In this document: piece by piece, positions 48,294 to 58,136 of the stretch
How the letters are laid out: each line of letters starts with the position of its first letter
Numbering within the stretch: position 1 is the stretch's first letter
NCBI GenBank assembly: GCA_002354635.1
Contig: DELZ01000002.1
Location: 477,266-541,265 of the forward strand
Length of the DNA stretch: 64,000 bases
Direction: 5' to 3'
Source: Sphingomonadales bacterium UBA2683
Lineage (GTDB): Bacteria; Pseudomonadota; Alphaproteobacteria; Sphingomonadales; Sphingomonadaceae
Notes under the pieces: model-generated
What the model saw: only the letters and a program-made list of their open reading frames with translations
The model's database searches: none
Told to the model about the DNA's origin: nothing
Made by a program: the position numbers and the translations under genes

Positions 48294-49502
48294 TCACCGG
48301 CTGAAGCTGGATACGATCTCGACATGGGTCGACCATAGGAACTGACCGACCGGCCAGACTTGCCGGAGCTTGTACCCGGCGTCGCAAAGCTGCTTCGCGT
48401 CGCGGGCAAAGCTGGCCGGATTGCAACTGATATAGCAGATTTTGGCAACATCGGACTGCGCCAGTTGCAATATCTGCTCACGCGCACCGGCGCGGGGCGG
48501 ATCAAGAATGACGGCGTCAAAGCGGTTGAGTTCTTCTACGCTGAGCGGCCGGCGGAACAGGTCGCGATGTTCGCAGAAAATCTGGCGGGTCGAATGATTG
48601 GCTGCCAGCTTCAGCGCGCCGATCGCGTCGCGTGCGCCTTCTGCGGCATAGACTTTCTGGTCCGCGGCAAGCGCCAGCGTGAATGTGCCGAGACCGGCGA
48701 ACAGATCGGCGACAATCCGTGCGTCGCCAACCGCTTGCCGCATCGCGGCAATCAGAACCTGCTGTCCCTCGCGGGTGGGCTGCAGAAAGCCGCTGTGCGG
48801 AAAGGCGACTGCCGTACCACCCAGCGTGACGGTGACCGGCTCCGGCTCCCACTGGGTTTCCGGTCCATAACCGCCGTCTACAGACAGGCGCGCCAAACCG
48901 TGGGCCTTGGCAAATTCGGATAAGGCTTCGCGCTGCTCGAGTCCCTCCGGCTCGTAATTGCTGATCAGCAGATCGATGCCCTGGTCTACCAGCGTCATCT
49001 CGATATTCATGTCATGTTTGCGGCGGGCCGCGCTTTTGAGAAATTGTCGCAGGGGCGCGAGCAGGGCGAACAGCTGGGGCGCCATGATCTCGCACTGATT
49101 GAGATCAACGATCCGGTGGCTTCCGGCACTGCTGAACCCGAGCTTGAACTGGTCACCCAGCCGCGCCGCGCGCAAGCTGGCACGGATCCGGCTTTGCGGT
49201 CGGGAGACCTGAGGCGGGTGGAGTATCTCCGCTGTCAGTCCCTGCCCTTCCAGGGCGTAGGCTACCCGGTCGGTCAGAAATTGCGTATAACTCTCGGCAT
49301 CAAGATGTTGCAGGTTGCAACCGCCGCAGGTCTGGAAATGCTGACAAGGCGCCTCGACATGATGTGGTCCCCTGATCAGACCACCGTCGTCGTTCAGCCG
49401 GTCGAGCGGCGCGGAAAAGGCAACATGGCGTCCATCTGCAGTCACGCCGTCGCCCTTTGCGGCTACGCGCAGGATCAGGTCCGAATCGGGAGTCGCGGTC
49501 AT
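48294..49502 (-). CDS. TrmA/RumA-family 23S rRNA or tRNA m5U methyltransferase
   Basis: A 402-residue SAM-dependent m5U methyltransferase. An Fe-S cluster motif CQHFQTCGGCNLQHL is in the N-terminal half with a TRAM-like region before it (ILRVAAKGDGVTADGRHVAF), the SAM site VADLFAGLGTFTLALA, catalytic AVILDPPRAGAREQI and CYISCNPASFARDAKQL with the nucleophilic cysteine. This is the RlmD/RlmC/TrmA group; a single Fe-S type enzyme favours RlmD-like activity. The start ATG 49502 overlaps the NAD(P)HX repair gene stop as ATGA, with AGGA upstream. Confidence 0.92.
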   Translation of the reverse strand: MTATPDSDLILRVAAKGDGVTADGRHVAFSAPLDRLNDDGGLIRGPHHVEAPCQHFQTCGGCNLQHLDAESYTQFLTDRVAYALEGQGLTAEILHPPQVSRPQSRIRASLRAARLGDQFKLGFSSAGSHRIVDLNQCEIMAPQLFALLAPLRQFLKSAARRKHDMNIEMTLVDQGIDLLISNYEPEGLEQREALSEFAKAHGLARLSVDGGYGPETQWEPEPVTVTLGGTAVAFPHSGFLQPTREGQQVLIAAMRQAVGDARIVADLFAGLGTFTLALAADQKVYAAEGARDAIGALKLAANHSTRQIFCEHRDLFRRPLSVEELNRFDAVILDPPRAGAREQILQLAQSDVAKICYISCNPASFARDAKQLCDAGYKLRQVWPVGQFLWSTHVEIVSSFSR

Positions 49503-50902
49503 AGGCATTCCTGCAAGGTGGCGGGGAGTCGGTTGATCAGCATTTCCGGCGTGAAGGCGGGACCAGCCAATTGCGCAGCGCGGCTGTGCAGCCATTGGCC
49601 CTCGCAGGCCGCCTTATAGCCACTCATCCCCGTTGCCAAGCGACTTGCGATGATCCCGGCGAGCACGTCACCGGTGCCGGCGGTCGACAACCACGGGCAG
49701 GATATCCAAGCAATTGACGCGTTACCGTCGGGGCTCGCGATCACGCTATCGGCGCCTTTCAGCAAAATATTGCACCGAGACTGCTCCGCCAGCCTGCGAC
49801 TGTCCTCGACCCTGTGCTCACAGCCTTCGGGCATCAGAGCGGAAAATTCCCCCGCATGCGGAGTTGCGATGGTTTCGGCAGAACGGCCTTTCACCAGATC
49901 GCTGAACTCCGGTCCCGCAACGGTCAGCGCATCGGCATCGATCACCAGCGGCGTGCCTGTGGCAAGGGCGGCGTTCAGAAATGCCGTGGCTTGCTGATCC
50001 CGTCCGAGGCCTGGCCCGATGACAATGGCCGAAATACGTGCGTCCGACAGTTTTTCCTGAAGCGCCGTAATATCATTCACCGTCTCGACGACGATACTCG
50101 GATGCGGCGTTTCAAAGCCAGGAGAGGCAAAGATTTTGACGTAGCCTGCTCCGGCTTTCTGGGCGGCCATCGCGGTGAGCCGGGCTGCGCCGTGCATGGT
50201 GCCAGCCACCACGGCAACCAGACCGCGGCTATATTTGTGATCCAGCGATACAGGACCGGAAATCCGGGGACGAGGCAGAATGCCAAGTGCGCTATCTGCC
50301 GTGATGCCGATATCGATCCCGACGACATCTCCCATTTTCGAGCGAGCCGGTTCCAGAAAATGAGACGGCTTGAATGCGCCGAGTGCGATCGTGGTATCGA
50401 ATGTCCGGATATCATTGAGCAATATGCCGTGATCGGATTCGACCCCGCTCGGAAAATCGATCGCCACCCGCCGTTTTGCGCCGGCAAATAATCGGCTGAA
50501 GTGGCCGAACCAGTCGTCACCGACGGCACGAGTCAGTCCAGTGCCGAACAGGCAGTCGACAAATTGCGGTGCGGGTTGTGCGTCCGCCAAGGCCACCGTT
50601 TTGCCGCGCCACAATGACTTCGTATGTCGCGCCGCACTGGTCTCAGGTTCGAGCGGAGCCGCGACCGAAACGTCAACGCCCTTTTCCAGCAGCCACTGGG
50701 CGATAACATAGCCGTCACCGCCGTTGTTACCGGGGCCGCACAGCACCAGTGTCGGGAGATCGGCCGCGATCCGCCAGATCATTTGCGCGGCCCCCTGCCC
50801 GGCCCGGCGCATCAGTTCGTCGACCGAAGTACCGTTATCAATCACAGCTTGTTCCGCCTGCTGCATTTCAGCGGCGGTCAGTATATTCCCGTGGTTGAGC
50901 AC
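49499..50902 (-). CDS. nnr: Bifunctional NAD(P)H-hydrate epimerase and ADP-dependent dehydratase
   Basis: A 467-residue two-domain metabolite-repair enzyme. The N-terminal epimerase (YjeF_N, about 1-215) has AEMQQAEQAVIDNGTSVDEL, LVLCGPGNNGGDGYVIAQWL and DCLFGTGLTRAVGDDW. The C-terminal ribokinase-like dehydratase has VIGPGLGRDQQATAFLNAAL, DADALTVAG and STAGTGDVLAGIIASRLATG, the ATP/ADP-binding anion hole. It reconverts hydrated NADH and NADPH. Start GTG 50902. The stop couples to the RNA methyltransferase. Upstream the ilvD/lipoprotein genes lie on the same strand. Confidence 0.95.
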   Translation of the reverse strand: MLNHGNILTAAEMQQAEQAVIDNGTSVDELMRRAGQGAAQMIWRIAADLPTLVLCGPGNNGGDGYVIAQWLLEKGVDVSVAAPLEPETSAARHTKSLWRGKTVALADAQPAPQFVDCLFGTGLTRAVGDDWFGHFSRLFAGAKRRVAIDFPSGVESDHGILLNDIRTFDTTIALGAFKPSHFLEPARSKMGDVVGIDIGITADSALGILPRPRISGPVSLDHKYSRGLVAVVAGTMHGAARLTAMAAQKAGAGYVKIFASPGFETPHPSIVVETVNDITALQEKLSDARISAIVIGPGLGRDQQATAFLNAALATGTPLVIDADALTVAGPEFSDLVKGRSAETIATPHAGEFSALMPEGCEHRVEDSRRLAEQSRCNILLKGADSVIASPDGNASIAWISCPWLSTAGTGDVLAGIIASRLATGMSGYKAACEGQWLHSRAAQLAGPAFTPEMLINRLPATLQECL

Positions 50903-50910
50903 AAGCGCCT

Positions 50911-51363
50911 CTAGTTTCCGGCCTGGGCCGGATCTTCACTGGTTGTGGAAGTGCTGCCCGCCGTCGCGGTTTCTTCTTCTGCCTTGATCCGGGCAGGCAG
51001 CAGATATTGATCGGGGCCAACGCTGACCAGTATCCTGCCATCCTCTGCGATCGAAATATTGGCCTTGTCAAAACCGTCGGCGGCTTCCAGGCCGCGACCG
51101 TCCGTCAGCACGTTGAACCGCCGAAATCCGCCATCAGGGTGGCGGATGATCATCGTCACGCCATTTTCTCCGCTCAACCGCTCGGTGTAGCAATCGCGGC
51201 TGAAGCCGCTGGCACCGTTGATGGCACACTCGATTCTGCCGTCATCGCCTGCACGGGACGCGGCCCGCTGTTCCGCTTCGGCCAGTATCCCGTTGTCCGG
51301 CCGATTCTCGCAGGCGGTGAGCGCCAGCGCAAGAACGACAATGTTAAATATCCGCGTAGACAT
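50911..51363 (-). CDS. Small lipoprotein of unknown function
   Basis: A 150-residue protein with a lipoprotein signal peptide: [20 protein letters not shown], lipobox LTAC, cysteine at 18, so it is anchored to a membrane. The mature part is about 130 residues with [20 protein letters not shown] (two Cys) and [20 protein letters not shown]; a low-complexity Thr/Glu tail ([16 protein letters not shown]) ends it. I do not recognise the family. It overlaps the end of ilvD by 20 bases and lies eight bases ahead of nnr. Confidence 0.75.
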   Translation of the reverse strand: MSTRIFNIVVLALALTACENRPDNGILAEAEQRAASRAGDDGRIECAINGASGFSRDCYTERLSGENGVTMIIRHPDGGFRRFNVLTDGRGLEAADGFDKANISIAEDGRILVSVGPDQYLLPARIKAEEETATAGSTSTTSEDPAQAGN

Positions 51364-53065
51364 TTTTCTCTGCCTTGGCTCCGGGGTGCGTCACTGCCCC
51401 CTGGTAGGCCGGTCCGACATTCTGCGCATAGCGCCAAAGCGCGCCCGAACCGTAGTCGGTTTCGCGCTGGACAAAATTCTTCCGGCGTTCTGCCAATATG
51501 GTTTCGTCGACCTCCAGATCGATGATGCCGGCTTCGGCATCGATATTGATCATATCACCATCTTCGATCAGTCCGATAGGGCCGCCATCGGCGGCTTCCG
51601 GACCAACGTGACCGATGCAGAATCCGCGGGTAGCGCCAGAAAAACGGCCGTCGGTGATCAGCGCGACTTTCTCGCCCATGCCCTGACCATAAAGCGCTGC
51701 CGTGGTGGCGAGCATTTCGCGCATGCCGGGACCGCCCTTGGGGCCCTCGTTGCGGATGACGACGACTGCGCCTTCCTTGATCTGGCGCTGCTCGACCGCC
51801 GCAAAGGCATCTTCTTCGCATTCGAATATCTGGGCAGGTCCGCGAAATTGCAGCCGCGCCATGCCGGCGACCTTGACGATTGCGCCTTCGGGTGCCAGCG
51901 AACCGCGCAGGCCGACGACACCACCGGTTGCGGTGATCGCGTGCTGGACGTCATAGATGACCTTCTGGTCCGGGTTCCAGGTGATTTCCTCGATATTTTC
52001 ACCAACGGTTTTACCGGTTACGGTGATGCAGTCGCCCTTGATCAGCCCGTTATCCATCATCGTCTTCATCAGCATATAGACACCGCCGGCTGCGTGCATG
52101 TCCTTGGCGACATATTTGCCGCCCGGCTTGAGATCGGCAAGATAGGGTGTGGTCTTGAAAATCTCGGCGACATCGAACAAGTCGAATGCAATCCCGGCCT
52201 CGCTGGCCATCGCCGGCAGGTGCAAGGCGGCGTTGGTCGATCCGCCGGTGGCAGCGACGACGCGTGCGGCGTTGATGAAGGCATCCCGGGTGCAAATGTC
52301 GCGTGGACGCAGATTGATTTCGATCAGGTCCATGATCTGGCGACCCGCTGCCCGCGCCATGTCATCGCGGGTTTCATAGGGGGCCGGTGCCATATTGCTG
52401 TTTGGCAACGACAAGCCGATGGCTTCGGCAACGCAGGCCATCGTATTGGCGGTAAACTGGCCGCCGCAGGCGCCGTGGCCGGGACAGGCGACCTTTTCCA
52501 GTTCGATCAGTTCCTGCAAAGGACAGTTGCCGGCGCTATGCTGGCCCACCGCCTCGAACACATCGACCACGGTGACGTCATGGTCGTGGAAGCGGCCGGG
52601 CAATATCGACCCGCCATAGACAAAGATCGACGGCACGTTGAGCCGCAGCATCGCCATCATCATCCCGGGCAGGCTCTTGTCGCAGCCGGCATAGCCGATG
52701 ACAGCATCATAGCAATGCCCGCGGACACTCAGCTCGACACTGTCGGCTATGACTTCGCGCGAAACCAGCGATGCCTTCATCCCCTGATGGCCCATGGCAA
52801 TGCCGTCGGTTACGGTTATGGTATTGAAGCGTCGGGGTGTACCGCCCGCTGCGATCACGCCTTCACGCGCGATATCCGCCTGGGCATCGAGTAGCGTGTT
52901 GCAGGGGGCGCTGTCGTTGCCCGCCGAGGCGATACCGACGAAAGGCTTGGCAATATCTTCTTCGGTCATTCCCATTGCGTAATAATAGCTGCGCTGCGGC
53001 GCGCGTTCCGGCCCGACACTGACGTGACGGCTGGGCAAACGGGATTTATCGAATCTGTCGGTCAT
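51344..53065 (-). CDS. ilvD: Dihydroxy-acid dehydratase
   Basis: A 573-residue Fe-S enzyme of isoleucine/valine synthesis. Iron-sulfur ligands in [37 protein letters not shown] and [17 protein letters not shown]; metal-site [19 protein letters not shown] and C-terminal [20 protein letters not shown] are typical of the IlvD group. Start ATG 53065 behind GGAAG; the upstream ATG at 53077 is an alternative. Length matches IlvD of other bacteria (about 560-620). Confidence 0.95.
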   Translation of the reverse strand: MTDRFDKSRLPSRHVSVGPERAPQRSYYYAMGMTEEDIAKPFVGIASAGNDSAPCNTLLDAQADIAREGVIAAGGTPRRFNTITVTDGIAMGHQGMKASLVSREVIADSVELSVRGHCYDAVIGYAGCDKSLPGMMMAMLRLNVPSIFVYGGSILPGRFHDHDVTVVDVFEAVGQHSAGNCPLQELIELEKVACPGHGACGGQFTANTMACVAEAIGLSLPNSNMAPAPYETRDDMARAAGRQIMDLIEINLRPRDICTRDAFINAARVVAATGGSTNAALHLPAMASEAGIAFDLFDVAEIFKTTPYLADLKPGGKYVAKDMHAAGGVYMLMKTMMDNGLIKGDCITVTGKTVGENIEEITWNPDQKVIYDVQHAITATGGVVGLRGSLAPEGAIVKVAGMARLQFRGPAQIFECEEDAFAAVEQRQIKEGAVVVIRNEGPKGGPGMREMLATTAALYGQGMGEKVALITDGRFSGATRGFCIGHVGPEAADGGPIGLIEDGDMINIDAEAGIIDLEVDETILAERRKNFVQRETDYGSGALWRYAQNVGPAYQGAVTHPGAKAEKNVYADI

Positions 53066-53116
53066 TCTGGCTTCCAATATGGCATTTTCCGGATCGTCCT
53101 TCCAAAACTCCGGCGG

Positions 53117-53845
53117 TTAAGCAAGGGCCGTTCTTATTTTATCGCAAGTACGCAATAAAATGTCGGCAAAACGGCGCTGGCCGTCTGCTTCCATGATCAG
53201 GTCCTGACGCAATTCTGCGCCAAAATAGGGCTGGCCAATGATTTCGCAATGACGGTCCATGGTCGCATTCAGCTCTTTCCCCGAATAAGGCAGCTGGTCG
53301 CCCACATTCAGCACCCCTTCCTGTTCCAGAAACTGCAGCGCGAAACGGGAGGCGGTTTCATAATGATTGTATAGAATGCCGATATCCCATGGACGCACCA
53401 GCCGGGGATTGGATCGGAGTGTCGGCGTGAAGCTGTGGAGGGATAGCACCAATGCGGGTTTGAGATCGGATATCAGGGTATCAATCCGGTCGTGATAGGG
53501 CTGAAAAAAGCGTTGCATCCGCGCTTCCCGTTCTTCCGCGGCAATCGCATTGCCGGGAATCTCGACGCCGTCGCTGCGTTCCGGAATGGCGGTAAGCTCG
53601 TCCGGATAGCGGTTAAGGTCAACCACCAGGCGGGATGCGGAGCTGAGAATTGCCAGAAAGCCGCTCTGCTCGGTCATCAGTCGGGCGATCGGCGCGGTCC
53701 CGGGATCATATGCGATATGATCGTCGAAATAATGCGGCGCTATGCCAAGGTCGATATCGTCAGGCACATGATTGGAAGCATGGTCCGCGACAATCAATAC
53801 ACCGCCTTCCGAGGGAACACCGGAAATTTCAAAAGCATCGTTCAT
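53117..53845 (-). CDS. N-formylglutamate amidohydrolase family protein
   Basis: A 242-residue hydrolase. GGVLIVADHASNHVPDDIDL, HIAYDPGTAPIARLMTEQSG, VVDLNRYPDELTAIPERSDG, LVLSLHSFTPTLRSNPRLVR and GKELNATMDRHCEIIGQPYF are the family blocks. It may hydrolyse formyl- or acyl-amino acids; a histidine-degradation role is not shown because no hut genes are nearby. Start ATG 53845 overlaps the ispE stop as ATGA, so they are coupled. Confidence 0.9.
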   Translation of the reverse strand: MNDAFEISGVPSEGGVLIVADHASNHVPDDIDLGIAPHYFDDHIAYDPGTAPIARLMTEQSGFLAILSSASRLVVDLNRYPDELTAIPERSDGVEIPGNAIAAEEREARMQRFFQPYHDRIDTLISDLKPALVLSLHSFTPTLRSNPRLVRPWDIGILYNHYETASRFALQFLEQEGVLNVGDQLPYSGKELNATMDRHCEIIGQPYFGAELRQDLIMEADGQRRFADILLRTCDKIRTALA

Positions 53846-54696
53846 CGGAAGCGTCCCGTCATCGTCCAGATTGCTCCCAGCGCCGATCGACAGCGTTGTT
53901 CCGCCTGTTGCGTTGCTTCCAGACTGTCAAACAGGGCGAAGCAGGTCGCACCGGATCCCGACATACGCGCCATAACAGGCTGGCATTCTTCCAATATACC
54001 GATCAAATCTGTCAATATCGGAACCAAAGTGACAGCGGGTTTCTGCAGATCGTTGCGACCCTTGCCAGCGGCCGGCAGAACCTGTCCGTCTTCGAGCGCG
54101 CCACGATCGATGCCGTCCCATGCCGCGAATATGTCGGCGGTCGAAACGGGAACCAGCGGATTGACCAGCAGGACCGTGCAATTTTGCAGGCCATCGTCGG
54201 GAATAACGGCCAGATCCTGACCGATGCCGGTACCGCGGCAGGTCTGGCTGATCACGCAGGCGGGAACGTCCGCGCCCAGCGGTCTTGCAATTTCTGCCAG
54301 CGCGGCGATCGGATGATCCAGATTCCAGAACCGGTTAAGCAGACGCAATGTTGCTGCAGCATCGGCGGAGCCACCGCCAATTCCCGATGCGATGGGCAGT
54401 CGTTTTTCAAGCAGCAGGCTGGCATTCGCCTGCACATTGGAAACCTCTGCCAGCCGCCGCGCAGCCTGTAAAACCAGATTGTCACTTGGGTCCAGTCCGT
54501 TCCCGAAGCGCCCGCTGATTGCCAGTGCCAGCCCCTCGCCCTGCGCCACCGACATCTCGTCACCCTGATCGAGAAACGCAAATATGGTTTCGATCCGGTG
54601 ATAGCCGTCGGGCAGTTTTTTGCGGACATGAAGCGCCAGATTGATTTTTGCAAAGGCGGTTTCGCGGTCGCTCGCGCGCGCTGGAAAATCAGCCAT
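53842..54696 (-). CDS. ispE: 4-diphosphocytidyl-2-C-methyl-D-erythritol kinase
   Basis: A 284-residue GHMP kinase of the MEP isoprenoid path. ETAFAKINLALHVRKKLPDG at the start, the ATP loop LPIASGIGGGSADAAATLRL and the C-terminal MSGSGATCFALFDSL are the three GHMP motifs. Start ATG 54696 directly abuts the TPR gene end (the stop TGA of that gene is 54696-54698). Downstream is the N-formylglutamate amidohydrolase gene in overlap. Confidence 0.94.
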   Translation of the reverse strand: MADFPARASDRETAFAKINLALHVRKKLPDGYHRIETIFAFLDQGDEMSVAQGEGLALAISGRFGNGLDPSDNLVLQAARRLAEVSNVQANASLLLEKRLPIASGIGGGSADAAATLRLLNRFWNLDHPIAALAEIARPLGADVPACVISQTCRGTGIGQDLAVIPDDGLQNCTVLLVNPLVPVSTADIFAAWDGIDRGALEDGQVLPAAGKGRNDLQKPAVTLVPILTDLIGILEECQPVMARMSGSGATCFALFDSLEATQQAEQRCRSALGAIWTMTGRFR

Positions 54697-56384
54697 CAGG
54701 GGGATACGAGTTCGGGCCGGAGGCCCAGATCAATCTTGCTGGCAAGCCGTTGCACATCTTCGCCCTCGGCAAATAATTTGGCCGATTTCCATGCGTAGCG
54801 CGCTTCATATTGACGGCCTACGGTCCAATATGCATCGCCAAGATGTTCGTTGATGGTCGGATCCTGCGGCTGGCCTTCGAGAGCAGTTTCGAGATAGGTC
54901 ACGGCGCGTTCATGCTCGCCCGTAATAAAATAGGCCCAACCGAGAGAATCGGTGATGGCCGGCGAATTGGAACGCAGCTCATGCGCCCGCTTGATCACCG
55001 CGACAGCCGCTTCCTTGTTTTCCCGGCGTTCGAGCTGGGCATAGCCGAGATAATTGAGGATCGTCGGAGAATCGGGGAGCAATGCGTTGGCTTTTTGCAA
55101 AGACTGCAGACCTGCCGGCCATAATCCGGCCTGTTCCTGGGCACCGCCCAGCGCCAGCCAGTAATTTGCCATCAGCGCATCCGGCCGCTCCAGTCTATTC
55201 GCTAGAGCTATGGCCGCTTCAAAGGCGGCGGCGGCGGCCTTGTTCTCGCCCTGCGCCTGCAACGACTGGCCTTTCAGTATATGCAGTTCGGGAGATTCCG
55301 GATTGTCGGCCAGGGCACTATCCACCCGGGCGATCGCCTGATCGAACCGGCGGTTGATTAGGAGGCTGGAGATCTGGGAGCTGAGCCCGAACAGAAAATA
55401 GGGGCTTTCGGTATCAATTCGTGAATATTCCGATATGGCCAGATCGTGATTTTCAGCAGCCGCATAAACCCGGCCAAGGATCAAATGGGCATAGTCGGAA
55501 TGATCCGCAACGCGGGTACCGGCCTGGGCCATCACCTGCGACAGAAACTGGGCCTCCTGCACCGCCAGATCATCGGACAGTCGCTGGAACAGAAAGGCAA
55601 GGCCGATGTCTGCAGTGACTTTCTGCACGGCCCCCTTTTTCTCGCCCGCTTCTATTTTCCGCAACAATCTCTGTTCGGGACCCGATGATTGCATTCTCAG
55701 GACTTCCCGAGCCGTAGTCGGATCATTCTGAGCCCAGAAATGTCGGGCCGCCATAATCCGCACAGGAGCCATGCGGGGCTCGTTGCGTTCGACCACCCCG
55801 GCGAGAAGAGCAATCGCTTCGCGATCTCGTCGATTCGCCAGCGAGGTCAATATCAGCTGTTCTTCGAGATAGAATTTTGCGGTATTGTTGGACTGTGCCC
55901 GGGCAATCGATGCCGTCGCATCCCGACCCTTCGCGATGTCCAGCCATGCGTTGAGAAAGGACGAGAGAAAGGAAAAATTCTGGAGCGCTTCCAGCTCGGC
56001 AATAGCCAGCCTGGCACCGCTCCAGTCGCGCTGTGCGAACGCATCGGCATAGGTTACGAGCGGCATTTCCGGATCGGCCGAACCGTGCGACTGGAGGATG
56101 CGAACCGCCTTCGCCGCCAGATCAAAATTGCCTACTTCGATGGCGTTCGCAAAGGCCTTGTCGGCCAGTAATTCGTTGTCCGGCTGCTCTTTCAGGCTTT
56201 CGGCATAGATAGTCGTAGCCGTCTGCAGCTGATTGGACGATTCGGCCAGCCGCGCCTCGACATAGCGGTTCAGAGCCGAGGCACTGTCACCGCGACTGGC
56301 CAGCGCCGGTGTTGCGACCGGACCGGCAAGCAGCAGCGCGCAAAAGCCAAGGCTACATATTCGGATAATTTGGACCTCCGCCAC
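54696..56384 (-). CDS. Tetratricopeptide-repeat exported protein
   Basis: A protein of about 562 residues with several TPR pairs (for example LNRYVEARLAESSNQLQTAT, SDYAHLILGRVYAAAENHDL, MANYWLALGGAQEQAGLWPA, LNYLGYAQLERRENKEAAVA and ITDSLGWAYFITGEHERAVT). A signal peptide is seen if translation starts at GTG 56384 (MAEVQIIRICSLGFCALLLA, cleavage after PALA). No other in-frame start codon gives one. It overlaps the end of the ETF-QO gene by 32 bases, and no clear ribosome site is present, so the start is uncertain. It likely acts as a scaffold at the envelope. Followed by ispE. Confidence 0.8.
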   Translation of the reverse strand: MAEVQIIRICSLGFCALLLAGPVATPALASRGDSASALNRYVEARLAESSNQLQTATTIYAESLKEQPDNELLADKAFANAIEVGNFDLAAKAVRILQSHGSADPEMPLVTYADAFAQRDWSGARLAIAELEALQNFSFLSSFLNAWLDIAKGRDATASIARAQSNNTAKFYLEEQLILTSLANRRDREAIALLAGVVERNEPRMAPVRIMAARHFWAQNDPTTAREVLRMQSSGPEQRLLRKIEAGEKKGAVQKVTADIGLAFLFQRLSDDLAVQEAQFLSQVMAQAGTRVADHSDYAHLILGRVYAAAENHDLAISEYSRIDTESPYFLFGLSSQISSLLINRRFDQAIARVDSALADNPESPELHILKGQSLQAQGENKAAAAAFEAAIALANRLERPDALMANYWLALGGAQEQAGLWPAGLQSLQKANALLPDSPTILNYLGYAQLERRENKEAAVAVIKRAHELRSNSPAITDSLGWAYFITGEHERAVTYLETALEGQPQDPTINEHLGDAYWTVGRQYEARYAWKSAKLFAEGEDVQRLASKIDLGLRPELVSP

Positions 56385-58008
56385 CTTCCGGCACCACCCA
56401 GTTGATATTCTGGTTGGGATCCTTGATATCACAGGTCTTGCAGTGAACGCAATTTTGCGCGTTGATCTGAAATTTCGGCTTACCCGCCTCGTCCTCGACA
56501 AATTCATAGACGCCGGCAGGACAATAGCGCGCCGATGGTCCTGCGAAGACGGGGAGATTGACGTCGACCGGGATGTTCGGGTCCTTTAATTGCAGATGGA
56601 CCGGCTGGTCCTCCGCATGATTGGTGTTGGACAGGAATACCGAGGACAGGCGATCGAAGCTGATCACGCCATCGGGTTTCGGATATTCGATTTTCACACA
56701 ATGTTCCGCGCGTTTCAGGCGCGACCAGTCCGGGTGCAGCTTCATTGTGAATGGCAATTTGATCTTGAGATGCTCCGCCCACATATAGATACCTGACAGG
56801 ACCGTGCCGATAAAATCGCCATATTTCTCGACCGCCGGCAGAACATTGCGGACCACCCGCAATTCTTCGCGGACCCAGCTATTCTCATAAGCGGTGCCAT
56901 AAGCGGTCAGTTCGTCGCTGGTCCTCTCCGCCACGATCGCCTCAAAGGCAGCTTCCGCCGCCATCATGCCCGTTTTCATTGCCGTATGGGTGCCCTTGAT
57001 GCGCGGCACATTCACGAAACCGGCTGAACAGCCGATCAAGGCACCACCCGGGAAATACAGCTTCGGAACGGCCTGGAAGCCGCCATCGTTGATCGCGCGT
57101 GCGCCATAGGAAACGCGCTTGCCACCTTCCAAAATCTTGCGGATTTCCGGATGCTGCTTCCAGCGCTGCATTTCCTCGAACGGTGAAAGATAGGGATTTT
57201 CATAGTTTAGCCAGGTCACAAAACCGAGCGCGACCTGATTGTCCGCCTGATGGTAGATGAAACCACCGCCGTTTGCGCCTTCGCTCAGCGGCCAGCCCTG
57301 CGAGTGGATCACCCGGCCCGGTTCGTGCTTGGCCGGATCAATGTCCCACAATTCCTTCACCCCGAGGCCATAGATTTGCGGCTCGCTGTCGGCATCGAGA
57401 GCAAACTGGTTTTTCAATATCTTGGTGAGATGTCCGCGCGCGCCTTCGGCAAAAAATGTATATTTGGCATGCAACTCAAGGCCGGGTTCGTAGTCGGGCT
57501 TGTGACTGCCATCGCGGGCAACACCCATGTCCCCGGTAGCGACTCCCTTTACCGAACCGTCATCATTGTAGAGAATTTCCGCCGCAGCAAATCCGGGAAA
57601 GATTTCGACGCCCATATTCTCCGCCCGCTCGCCCAGCCAACGGCACAGGTTTCCGAGGGAACCCGTGTAGGTCCCCTTGTTGTGCATGAACGACGGCGTC
57701 ATGAAATGGGGCAGCGAGATTTTTTTCTTCTTCGTCAAAATCCAGTGATGATTTTCGGTCACCGGCGTTTTAGCCAGCGGGCAGCCCTCATCGCGCCATG
57801 CCGGAATGAGCTCGTCCAGCCCCTTGGGATCGATGACCGCTCCGGAAAGGATATGCGCGCCGATTTCCGAACCTTTTTCCAGTACGCAGACCGAAAGCTC
57901 CTTGCCGGCATCGTCTGCCAGTAGCTTGAACTTTATGGCTGCGCTGAGACCGGCAGGGCCGCCCCCGACTATCACCAGATCATAAGGCATTGACTCTCGT
58001 TCACTCAT
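56353..58008 (-). CDS. Electron transfer flavoprotein-ubiquinone oxidoreductase
   Basis: A 551-residue inner-membrane enzyme that passes electrons from ETF to ubiquinone. FAD motif VIVGGGPAGLSAAIKFKLLA, GSEIGAHILSGAVIDP, VPRIKGTHTAMKTGMMAAEA and a C-terminal 4Fe-4S cluster with CPAGVYEF and CVHCKTCDIKDPNQNINW, then VPEGGGGPNYPNM, are the hallmarks. ATG 58008 behind AGGAAAAG is chosen; the in-frame ATG at 58101 lies in non-conserved sequence. Divergent from the glycosylase-like gene at 58137. ETF genes are not in the window. It serves acyl-CoA and branched-chain degradation, fitting the propionyl-CoA genes. Confidence 0.96.
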   Translation of the reverse strand: MSERESMPYDLVIVGGGPAGLSAAIKFKLLADDAGKELSVCVLEKGSEIGAHILSGAVIDPKGLDELIPAWRDEGCPLAKTPVTENHHWILTKKKKISLPHFMTPSFMHNKGTYTGSLGNLCRWLGERAENMGVEIFPGFAAAEILYNDDGSVKGVATGDMGVARDGSHKPDYEPGLELHAKYTFFAEGARGHLTKILKNQFALDADSEPQIYGLGVKELWDIDPAKHEPGRVIHSQGWPLSEGANGGGFIYHQADNQVALGFVTWLNYENPYLSPFEEMQRWKQHPEIRKILEGGKRVSYGARAINDGGFQAVPKLYFPGGALIGCSAGFVNVPRIKGTHTAMKTGMMAAEAAFEAIVAERTSDELTAYGTAYENSWVREELRVVRNVLPAVEKYGDFIGTVLSGIYMWAEHLKIKLPFTMKLHPDWSRLKRAEHCVKIEYPKPDGVISFDRLSSVFLSNTNHAEDQPVHLQLKDPNIPVDVNLPVFAGPSARYCPAGVYEFVEDEAGKPKFQINAQNCVHCKTCDIKDPNQNINWVVPEGGGGPNYPNM

Positions 58009-58136
58009 GTCGCTTTTCCTACAATTCTTGCTTTTATTCCGTTGTAAATTCGGTCTGTCGTAAACCGCAACCCGCTGGTCAGATACCTGCTTTCCCGCCA
58101 ATTGACCTATTCGTCAACTCATGACTCTATGCATAA

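Noticed and set aside
51218..52894. 558-codon open frame on the plus strand across ilvD
   Set aside because: Antisense to ilvD, whose Fe-S and metal motifs are complete. No start context or recognisable domain.
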